The notes under the pieces: model-generated
Database searches by the model: none
What the model was told of the DNA's origin: nothing
The model's input: the letters and a program-made list of their open reading frames with translations, nothing else
Program-made: the position numbers and the translations under genes
Assembly: GCA_916610825.1 (NCBI GenBank)
Contig: OU744447.1
Location: 35,643,024-35,707,023, forward strand
Reading direction: 5' to 3'
Length of the DNA stretch: 64,000 bases
Origin: Haliclystus octoradiatus
Taxonomy: Eukaryota; Cnidaria; Staurozoa; Stauromedusae; Haliclystidae
Shown here: one piece after another, positions 37,101 through 49,100 of the stretch
Layout of the letters: each line of letters opens with the position of its first letter
Numbering within the stretch: the first letter of the stretch is position 1

Positions 37101-40100
37101 GCTGTTATATACAGGTTCCACTGTAATTCTTTTTTTGGCTCTTTTAGGTGCCTTGTTGAATATGCCGCCAATGTTTGACCAGCGAACAGGCATGCCAATT
37201 ATGCCGCATCCCTTTTTCAATATGCCTCAACATCACATGCAGCGTCCGAATCGACAGCATCATCAGTACCAGAATCGTTCTCAGGGCTACAATGATCGTC
37301 CACAAAGACAAGATCCATATGATGAGAATCGTTGGGTTAAACTACCAGCATCTGATTTAATGACATCCAAAGAAAAAGAATGGATTGTTAAAATTCAACT
37401 CTTACAGCTATTGAGTTGTGATCCATTTATATCTGATTATTATTACATTGTAAGTTATGCAGGGTGACATCTTGATGTCATATTTGTCAATTTGATATTT
37501 TTGTTAAAAAGTATATTTTTGAACGGGCAGCAATCAAATTATAGACCAGAAGGGGATGTAGTGCAGTTGATAGGGCATTGAACCTTGGTACGCAAGGTCT
37601 TGGGTTCAATTCCTGAAAGGAGCAATAGTTCCTCTCCAAAAAAAGTTACAGTTGAAATTGCCCAAAAGTTCATGAACAGTTCATGAACTGTTCATGAACT
37701 TTTGGGCAATTTCACGTTCATGAACCAGTTCATGAACGAGATCTGGTTCATGAAGTGAAATGAATTGGTTCATGCTTTTGAAGAACTCTTTGTGATTGTT
37801 CATGAACTGTTGATTAACCAACAAAAAAATGTTCATTTACTGTTCATGAAGTTCAAGAATTGTTCATGAACTGTGCATGAACTGTTCATAAAGTACATGA
37901 ACTGTTCATGAAGTACATGAAGTTCATGAACTGTTCATGAACTCATGGATTTTTCTCGCAAGTGTGGTTTCTGGCCATGAGTTTCACACATTCTCTAATA
38001 ACACTAACAAACTAACCAACCATCCTTGTGAAAAAGGCTACTAGCTTACCTGATTTGTTGCTAAATAATGAATGAAAAACAAAGAAGCGAAAAATCAGGA
38101 TAATTTCATTCAGACTAAATATCACTTATTTTGTGAATGTGACCCAATTTTCATGAACCATTATGAAAAGTACTCATGAGTTTTCCTTACAGGAGAAGTG
38201 AACTATTTTGAACAACTCCTGTGACAAAACATTCATAAGTTCATGAAAATTTCATGCACAGTTCATAAAGAATTCACAAGTTTCAAAAATGTGAAATTGC
38301 CCACATTTTCATAAACTCTGATCCATGAATATTTTATGACCGAACTGTTCACAACCTTTCATGAACGAACTGTTCATGAACATTTGAATAATTTCACGTT
38401 CATGAACTCATAAACAGAATCAGCACAACAATATTGCTCTTGAATAAACAATAATAATAATAATTGTTATAATATCAGAAATATTTTGACGGGATAGACA
38501 CTTTTGTTTTTCCTTTATAAAATTAAAATTAAATTGATGAACAATAAATGTAGATTAAATGCAAATTGTTCTATTTCACTTCTCATGCAAAAAAAGTTCA
38601 GGGGTTCATGAACAATTCATGAACTCTCGCGGACAGTTCAGAACAGTTCATCAAAATTTTGGGTGATTTAACTTTCATGAACTGTTCATGAACTCCTGAA
38701 TTATTTTGCGCTGGCGCTTGTTTAATATCTCATCTTGTTTAAGGTCCCCTGTTCAATTGCCCCAATTAGGGATATTAAGTAGCATTGGCCGTATACAAAC
38801 AGCTGATGACTACGCACACCATTGACATTTCTTCCATAGTAAAAAGTTTATATTGAGATGAATATCGACTGATAACGGACAAGGTTCGCCAAGGTCATTA
38901 TACTGAAAGGCATCATTCCTGTGATCAATAACTGTCTTTTTCAAGGATCAACTGGTCAATTTTGGAACATATAATCATAACATGAATGTTAATATATTTT
39001 AATGCATCAAAAACGAAATTATCCATGACATCTTTCTGCAATAACCATTAGCAAACACGTAGCGGTCAATACAGTTTAGAACTAACAGAAGTTCACCATA
39101 TTCGACCAATCAAATTGCTAAATTTCGATTTCCATATTGACCTGTTAAACTTTGGCTAATAATTTGTATTTCTATTTTATTACTAGTCATACATGACAAA
39201 CAAATTTCAAAAAACGCCTCAAAAGAAGATGGAAATAAAAGGGAAGACAAGCGAAGAACAGAAGCAATCAGATGATTCTGATTTTAAGCAAACAAAGAAA
39301 ATGCTAGGGATTGTCCAGCAGAACCGCGAAGAAAGATCTTACAAGCCTGGTGAGTTTAATGATTAACCTTACAGTTCAATCAGCTTACAAGTAGTGTCTA
39401 ACTAAAGTTGGGATCCTGCCATATTATCAGGGCTCTAAATATATCCCCGTGAAAAACAGTTCAGGAGTTTATGGACAGTTCATGGACAGTTTATGGACAT
39501 TGAATTGCCCTAATTTTCACGAACCCAGACAGACAGTTCATGTACAATTCATGAACTCCAAAAATGTTTTCCCGCAGGGTTATTTATGCCTGCGATCAAA
39601 TTTTTACTTTTCAAACTGTTTGCTAGTACGTTGCTGTTACTGTACTGATTTATGAATTGACATTATTTTGGTGAGAATAACATTGGTTGAAACACGCTTA
39701 GAATATATAACATTTCAATCATATAAATGATCAATCCAATTTCTGAACCACAACTACAATTTTAAATGTTGTGCCTGCAGTAATTCTATTGTTTGCGGTT
39801 CTATACTGTACCATCTAGGTATTGAAACAGGAGACTCTGAGGAAGCATTTCTCAAAGGATCGAGACAGCCGCTTGAAAATCGCAGTTTTTGTTTCTAAAT
39901 TAGTCATTTCTAAATTAGTCACTCTTACTTATGGCTTGCAATCTCAAGTTTACATTATTCAAAAGTTAAATTATCCGTTTTTTAGTCGTTTTGGAAGATA
40001 AATAGTATATTTTTCTAAACTTTATACTTCCTTGGCTCTCGGTATGATTTTCAAAGTAATCATAAATGCTTGAAGATAATTATGATCCTACAAATTAATT

Positions 40101-43100
40101 TTAACCTCCTGCTAACTGGAAATTCCTAGTTAAGCTATCTTTCTATGACAATCAAGCACATTGTTTATAGTTTATAAGAATCAAGTAGTTTTGAAAATGT
40201 CGCTGAGAAGAGCTCTGAATACAGTACCTTTTGATAGCCAGCTTTGTCGGCAACAATTCATAATACTGTACATAAATGCCAGCCATACTTGAAGGTTTTA
40301 CTACAAATCAAAACAAAACTGTTGTTTCCTAAGAGCACCATTCTGTTTTTGAATGCCATTTTATTACGTTTTGGGGGTTTATGGCTTTTATCAATTTGGC
40401 ACAAACATCGACAACAAGCAAACAATGATCAAAGCTACTTTAAGATTTGCAGCAATTATGGCAGACAAGAATGTTATGATAATAATAATAATGTTACATT
40501 TTCAGTTAATTACATATAATAATATAACTGATAGTCACCCAGTAAGGACAGTGCCTGTTTATTTGGGGGACATGAACAGATTTGCAGAGAAATACAAACA
40601 TGTGTGCACCGACGAGGAATTGAACCGTGGTCTCTTGCACAGAGTGCGAACACTATGCCACTGAGCTACCAGTTATTTGATTGATCTTTATGTATTTCTG
40701 TGTTTTATTCCAGCTGGTTTTGAAGGTTCTCTAGGGAAATTATCAGCCACATCAGTTCATCATCCAAGACAAATATTTGATATAAAACATGCAGCGCATG
40801 ACTCAAATGAAGCTGTATGTATAATAATAACATGATGTTGTAATAATAGTTTGAATTCATGAACTGCGTGCAAGCCATGGACTGTTCATGACTTGCTCGT
40901 GAGTCGATGAAAGGTTCATGACCCCCCTGCAAAAAACGTTTCAGGAGTTCATGAACAGTTCATGGAAATTTGGAGCCATTTAGCGTTCATGAACTGTTCA
41001 TTAACTCATGAACTGTTTTTAACAGGGGCTGATCACTAGCCATGGACAGTTTATGAACTGCTCGTCAGGTCACAAAGTGTTCATGACTTTTTAAATGTCT
41101 AATTTCCTTGAACTGAATAACTGTTAAACCCTTGGAAAAGATGTTTTACAGAGATGCTGACATCACCAATACTAAACGACACATTATGACGGTTTGTTTC
41201 ATTCTTGATTCGCTGTATATTCCCTTCATAAGTCAATCAACGGTGTTCAGTGTTCAGGCCTTGTTCATACATTCCCCAGATGTAACTCACTACCTCACTA
41301 CCATCTAACATAGTACAGTCAAACCTCTTATACCGGTCACCTCTATAAAGCGGCCACCTGTCTATAGTGGTCACTCTTGCAATGTCTAAAATCGTATTTT
41401 CTATTGAATAAAATCTGTATATAAAGGCCACCTGTCTATAATGGTCAATTTATCCACCTATCGTAGCTGGCTGTTATATACAGGTTTCACTGTATTGAAT
41501 ATAATTTGATTTATTTATTTCTTTGATTCAGTCTTCGCCTACGCCAACAGTAGCTGATCCATCGAAGCGACGTTTTGCATTCTTTTCTGATATCGAAAAG
41601 GTTTGATATCAATAATTGTTCAACAATTTCTTTATTCTAAGTCAAGCTGCTGGAAGCCCAAGGTTTTTGACTCATCTCAATTCTATTCATATCATATTTA
41701 ACTCGATTTCCAGTATCGTTGTGTAGCATCACAATAATCCTGACGATGCCGATAATCCATAACTTCACCCATTTTAATTCCTTGAACTAATATAATTGTT
41801 TATAACGTCTCATTTGCAAAAATGTCATTATCAAATACAAACAATATAGTAATTTTTCTAGAATGAGAAAGTATTTTGCATGCGATGGAACATATAAAAT
41901 GTCACACTTTGCTCTCTGTGAGTTATTTGAACATGCAATATAAAATAAAACTGTGAAGTTTTTTATCATTTGAAAGGTAAGCATTTGTGTCTCTCTTTGT
42001 TTATTTTGACATCATGAACAACAACAAAAACAAATCTAAACCAATCATTCGCCATCAATCATAATAATAAAAACCATAAAATTTACGTCCAGTTAAAAGT
42101 AAATTGAATACTAACGCTGCGACTATTTGACCGGCAGTTGCAGCCATTATGGATACCAACGCATGCCTATAATGAACAAACAGTAACTTACAAACATTTT
42201 GGAATATAAATAATGAGAATAAATTAAAAATTTGGATCGACCTGAACTGGAACCAGCATAACCTCTACTCTAGTCAGACTTAATCCGAATGAGCTACGCC
42301 AACCGACGAGAGCTCATGAAACAGAATTGAATTTAATCTCGACCGCGTGGTTATCACGTGACTTGACCCTAACCCTAAACGGGTAGATCACGTGATCGGA
42401 CCCTAAACCTAACCCTAATTCTGGGACGAGTGAAACACGTGATCGAATGAACGACGTAATTGACTGTCGGCGCACGCGCAGTTGAATCCATAATGGCTGC
42501 GACCGCCGGTCAAATAGACACTTTGGAATACTAATAATCCCGTTCAACAGCAACCATTTTGAAAAATATTTCACTGCTTTAGTGTTGTAAACTCAATAAA
42601 TAACAAATCATACGAATGTACAAAATGTAGAATTGTTCAAATCATAAATTGCTGTCTTTACAGTGAAGCTAAGTTGTTGTTTTTTCAATCTCACTTCTTT
42701 CCAAACGGATCAAAAATTAACCGCATGGTTTTTGTTGTGATATTGCACATGCGTCATTTGGAACTCCTTTTCTATTGTTCTATTGTTATGACGTAATATC
42801 GGCTGTAACGTCACATCGCCTATAACATACTTTTTTCAGATTCCCCAGAGGTGCCACTATAAACAGTTTCTACTGTACAAGTAAAGTAGCTAGCAGGATC
42901 GGTATGAATAGTTAAATATTTAATAAAAAAAGTAAAACGATTCAGACTTTCATTTTGCCTGTAGGAGTTAAAACGTAGAAGGTTGGCTGAAAATCACAGT
43001 CAAACTCTCTTATCGTAAGTAATTTCGTTCCTTTTCCAATTTTTGACTTGCTCCAAGTTTCACTTATTTTTATGACGATTTTGATATGTTGGTAAATGAG

Positions 43101-46100
43101 ACTTGTGTCCTTATGCACATTCTATTGTTTTCCAAGACAAAAGAAACACATCAAACCATGCGAGATGACGTAAAATATATTGAAGTTGTCCAAGGGGCCG
43201 TCTTCATTCCAAATTCGTTTTTGAAAACATTGCGTGAAATTTAAACGTGATTTAACGATTTAAATTTGACTTCATGATCATCAATTAGCTGAGTTGTCGA
43301 AAATATTATAACTAGAAAATATGCTGTTGTTCTTGCTTCAACAAATTGAGTCTGGCAAGTTGTTGCTCTTTAAAATGCTGCTCTTTGAAATGATCGTTTT
43401 GGTGGCGAGGAAAGCCATAGACTTATTCCTGTAATTAGTAAGTTTGATCAAAATTCAAGCAAGTATTAAAAAGAATTTTGTATAGACTCTTTCAAGGTAG
43501 ATGTTTTTATTGATAGTTTGACGCCATGTGAACCCCCAATTATTTCATCTTTCGAAGACGTAAAAATTTATGAAAACAATGAGATCAGACAAGCCGACGT
43601 TGGGCAGAATCACACTTGACAAAGGACACAAGTCGCGCTTGCTAACCATCAAATCTCGGCACATCAAAGTAAGCGGGAGCCAGTCAAAGCCAATTTTGAC
43701 ATGGAAACTCAGCTGCGCTATCCAAAAACGCAACAATGACATATACGAATAGAAAATAAGTTCTATCCAAATTTGTTGTGTCCCGAAAGGCGATATATAC
43801 ACTTTAAATGATCAAATGAACCAAAATTATTTTCAACGAGGACAATGTACCAAAATGCAATTTATTTAACTCTTTCATAAAAACATTCTTGAATATGTTG
43901 GCAAACTGTTTTCCATTTCTAACAAAGTTACTAATTATTAAGTTAATTTTTTATGAAAATTTAAGTGAAGTTATTAAGTACATTATGATAAAATTATGTC
44001 ATACAATGTAATCGCTTAAAGGGGAAAAATTGACCGACAACCGCTGCGAGCACAAGTTGAATTTATGCTTAGCATATTTAAACCGTCTCGCTTTGAAACA
44101 ATTGTTACACGCAGGACTAATTTGTAATAAAATTCATGTCAACAATGAACATTATGTTATAAACAATAAGCATGCACATGATCCTAAGTGCGTAGCGTCT
44201 GCCGGTCATTTTTGCTCCTTTAAGTGCAATTCAGATAATTGACACTCCCGCTTGTCTGCAACCTGGCTTTGGAACCCTATCAGCTATTTTCTGGTCAAGT
44301 CCTGTTAAACAATTTCAGATAAAAACAAATTCAGATAAATACAATGAAAATCGTTGACAAATTTGACTTGTACTTGAGCGGGTGCTCTTTTATTAACAAG
44401 AGCTACGTGTATACGTGCATGCTAATGTTTATGTTATTATATTTCTTAGGCTTATGACCTCCTCGTGCATGTCAATGATATTGATCATCAAATCATCCAT
44501 GTCACTGAAGAGGCAAGGTATGCTAAGATAACTATATAAACCTTTGAGATATAACCCCTGCCAAAAACAGTTCAGGAATTCATAAACACTTCATGAACAG
44601 TTGATAAACGTTAAATGGCCCCAATTTTCATGAACTGTTCTTGAAAATTTGGGGCCATTTAACGTTCATGAACTGTAAATGAACTGTTCATAAACTCCTA
44701 AACTGTTTTTCGCATAGGTAGTGATCAAAGGCTCTAGTTAATGTGAGAGCTGTTTACGACCACACAAGAGAGAATTAGCTCAGGTAGCAGAGCAACCAGA
44801 CTCTATATCTGATCAAAAATTGTAGACTGTGGTTCAAATCCCCTGAAAGTCAAGCTGCAACGTATCTCTGTGAATTGATTATCGAGACATACAAGGTCCA
44901 GGAAGTAGGTTCAAAAGTAGGAATCCTAGATTCCGGATAGGCTAGAGCGAATTCAGAAGAAATCGATGCCTCTATCATTTATTGGTCAAACTTCAACAAA
45001 GCAGTTCTGACGGAAATGTTGGAATGCCTCTAGGATTCCAGGAAGCTGAACCTTTTATCGGACGTTAGATACGTATGCCATAAAATATGTTGAAATTGAT
45101 CTGTAGTGTTGCGGCTGAGATCTCTTAAAAGCATTTACTATCATTACTCATTAGCGGAAAGAGCAACTCCTTTATTCACAATTGACAGATTCCACAATTA
45201 TGTCAATAGTTAATTAACCAACAGTCTCCCTCATTTAGTATTTTGTATAAACTTTCTGATACAGCAATTGAAAACAACATCATGACCGGTGTTTCTTAAT
45301 GCATGTACTATATTTGATAGAATGTTTTGCTGCCGATCAACATTGATAGGGTGTATACAAACAAAGTGTGTGTGCTGAATATACTGACTGCTGCTGCGAA
45401 AAACAGTTCAGCAGTTCATGAACATTTGGGGCCATTTAACGTTCATAAACTGTTCATGAACTGTTCATAAACTCCTGAACTGTTTTCGCAGAGGTGACCT
45501 GCAATGATACAGTGGTACATGCAAATAGATTGACAGGAAAGTTTTGACAATTGACAATCATAGTATGACAAAATTCAATAATTACTAATAAATATTAATG
45601 AAGACAATGCAGCGGTTGCCGACACACATATTTGAATACTGTAGTAAAGTGCATAACTTTTGTTAACAATAACAGTACTCTTTTCAAATAATTGGCTGAC
45701 TCATCGCTGCCCTTTGCCCCTCAACTGAAAACAGAGAAGAGATATCTATGGACATTTTTCACCTACCATAGCTTATATATTTTTATTGATTTATTTTAGA
45801 AGAAGAATGCTTGACGATAGAACAGCAAAGATTGCAAAGATGCTTGTTTTGATTCACATACCAAATGTAGAACCGTCTTTAGAGAATAGGTAAGAAATCC
45901 CTTCTCCTATCTTAAGGATGATCTCAGATTATAAAACAGTTGTTGGTTATGACTCAACTCTGAGTCTTGACTTTATCTGAACATCATATAATTACTATTT
46001 TGTGATGGCGCATGAAATGGTCAAGAAGAAACTACAGTCAAACCTGTTACAACGGTCACCTGTCTATAGTGTTCATTCTTGCAATGTTCAAAGTAGTATT

Positions 46101-49100
46101 TTCGATTGAATCAAACATGTATGTAAATGCCGCCTGTCTATAGTGTTGAATTTGTTTGCCTCTCGTAGCTGACCGATATATACAGGTTTCACTGTACATT
46201 ATAAAAAGCAGCAGCGTATTGATGGGCCTTAACGATGCCTTGAAATACACCCCTGTGAACTTTTAAATGGCCTAATATCCACAAACAGTTCATAAATAAT
46301 TCATTAACTAGGACATTCACAGTTCATGAGCTACTTCATAAACCAATAAAAGAGGTGCTCACAGGGTCCAATAAAATATTTTTTCTTACTGAATTCCAAT
46401 TGTTTATTTTCAAATTTTTCGAATGATTTCATCATGCAAATGTTTTAACATTTTACGGTTATTGTCATAAAAATATGCTAAAATCTGCACAGTTTTTCTT
46501 TCTGTCCAAGAAAAGAAAAGCAAACAATTTTTTTTCTGATTAAAAAAATATTTGAATACATCTATTTTTCCCCCTTAATTCTAAATTTGTGCTAGCCGTC
46601 CGGGACTCTCAGTCCCAGGAGCCTTAATTTTATCGAACCACAGATGCTCATGAACAGTTTGTGGAAACAATTTACGAAAATCTTGCCATTTAATGTTCAT
46701 CATGAACTGTTTTTGAGCTGTTTATAAGGTGCTCATGAACAGCTCAACTAATTTTTCACATGTCCTTGACTTGCACTGTCGCCTTTGAGATCACTAGGAT
46801 GTTACACTGTGTAGGCCTACCATATTGTGGTTGTGGATGTAAGGAAATATAAGAAAAATAGTTTCAGATTTCTCTGTGTTGTATTCCTTTGTACAATGAA
46901 TAAATAAGTAAATTTTAATTAAATAAATGAATAAATATATTTATAAAGTAATTGTATGGGCAAAAGATCAATTTGAGTGCTCAATGCTAAAAGCAGAGCA
47001 ATATTGCTAGTAGATCAAAGATCACGAGTTTACTTCGTTACTCTGAGTTTCGCGTAAAGACGCTCTTCAGACAGTTTATTGAATCAATATTATTGAATCT
47101 TTTATTGATTCAATAAACCGTCTGAAGAGCGTCTTTACGCGAAACTCAGAGTAACGGAGTAAACTCGTGATCTTTGATCTACTAAATATATTTATATATA
47201 TAAGTATATTTATTATTTGTCTTTACTGGATGTAATAGTGCTCAATGCTATACAGCAGAGCGTGTAATTTAGTTGAAAATAGTCAAAAATTAGACATTCA
47301 TTTTGCTACTTAGAGTTTCACGCCTAAGCGATCACCCGGCAATTTATTAAAGAAATAAATTTAATAAATTGCCTGATGATCGCTTAGGCGTGAAACTTTT
47401 AGTAGCAAAATGAATGTCTATTTGTTGACTATTTTCAACTATAAATTTTAATTCAACACGCAACACGCAATCGGATTCTACAAAATCCCGGTTGTTTGTT
47501 TAAAGGGGCAAAATTGACCATCGACCGCTGCGAGCACAAGTTGAATTTATGCTTAGCGTAATTCAACCGTCTCGCTTTGAAACAATTGTTATACGCAGGC
47601 CTAACTTGTAATAAAATTCATGTCAACAATGAACATTGTGTTATAACAATAAGCGTGCACGTGATCCTAAGTGCGTAGCGCCTGCCGGTCATTTTTGCTC
47701 CTTTAATTTCCGTGCCATTGTATTTGATAATTTCTTTTGTAAACTCAAACTCTATATATTTTTAATTTTTTAATTTGTATTTATTTATCTGAGGATGCCA
47801 TGATGATATGATATGGCAAAACGTTATGAAATGCCGTGTTTTTTATCGCTGTCATTTGTTACAAAAATAAATTTTAATTATAGTTCAAAGGATTATGATG
47901 ACTTTGCAATCATGATGTCAATTGCCAAAAGTAGAAGATTTCTTGGGACTGTTTTTAAATTATCTACGCAGGTAACGATGTTTATTTATATCATGCTCTT
48001 GTAGCAGTTATTTGTTTGTATCGAAGTATAGTGAATCCCGCTTAAAGTGTATATTCCGGATATTGGGAGATTACTTCTTTAGATATAGACAAAGGGCTAC
48101 GACACACTTTGCCGTGTTGGTATTGAAATTTACTAAACGGGAAATGGCGGAAGACACAAGTGAAGTGTTGAAAGCATGAGCTGGCAGGCAAGTTTTATGG
48201 ACGCCATTTTCGTTCCGTCAAACCCGGCTCGCGAAAATTGAACAAACCGCGCAAAATTAATATTATGAATTCGAAAAGCTTTTTAATCCAAAAGCAGAAA
48301 CCTCATTTTCGATGGAACAAAAATGGCGATTTTTGAGCTTCAAAAGTTGTGTATCCCAACTCTTATAAATAGAATGCTACACTGTAGATAGACGTCAGCA
48401 GCCCCCCAGAATTTTGTGATCCAATGATCTACAACCCCCAGAATTTTGAGATCCTTTCAGTGTCCTCTCATTCAATTACATTTTTGTATCCACAGGTTCT
48501 AGTGTGTATAGTTACTGTCTGTTTTTCTATAGGAACAATCAGAAAAGGTTCTGTTTGCAATGATTTCTTGTTTTGGTAATTTATTGAAAAGAGAACAATC
48601 TGAAGAGGTATGTAAAATGTAGTAGGACTGTAATACAGTTTCTTCTTGCCTTCCCTGCTCACAGCTTCAATGTTGTCCTGTGTCATTCACTTGAGCTGAC
48701 CCTTTCTTGCACTTTGAAGTAATGCTGTTCGATAAAGGAAAAGCAAATTCGATATGGTACGCAATATGGTATTTTATCAGTTCAATCCCATATTCTCAAC
48801 AAATTAGAGTCAAAAAATATTTCAAAATATGTATCAATACTAAGTCTTATCGCTAAAGCGTAAAAGAGAAATGACAAAAGCCTGGAACTTGCTCGGACAC
48901 ACATTTTTAAAATATTTTTTGACTCTAATTGGTTCAGAATATCATGGAAAATATTTCTATACTATACAATAGCTATCTGTTAGTCAAAGTGTCGATATGA
49001 TTGGTTGATTTTTTATATGGGACTATACCCCTGAGAAAAACAGTTCAGGAGTTTATGAACAGTTCATGAACGTTAAATGGCCCCAATTTTCATGAACAAA

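Larger units (their letters stand above)
46977..47499 (+). mobile_element. Tandem pair of hammerhead-bearing palindromic units (retrozyme- or Penelope-like)
   Basis: Two units of about 262 bp in direct tandem, each starting GTGCTCAATGCTA and a CAGAGC tract (46977 and 47239). Each contains a long palindrome (47008-47184 and 47271-47440) with about 70-80 bp arms and a short loop. The right arms carry hammerheads A and B. The same starting block occurs reversed at about 33464-33486 beside the hammerhead there. No reverse transcriptase or GIY-YIG frame is present, so the element is non-autonomous. A TTAA-flanked MITE abuts its right end at 47500. Confidence 0.7.

Noticed and set aside
40603-40673. 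Functional tRNA gene
   Set aside because: A- and B-boxes are present but the anticodon arm does not form a 5-bp stem with a 7-base loop; a SINE head is more likely.
42364-42420. CCCTAA tracts as a chromosome end
   Set aside because: Only a few broken units, inside a mobile element, with host genes on both sides.
47813-48004. 63-residue open frame starting before PAT1 exon 47884-47971
   Set aside because: Only the part after the acceptor at 47883 matches the PAT1 family; the start lies in the intron.
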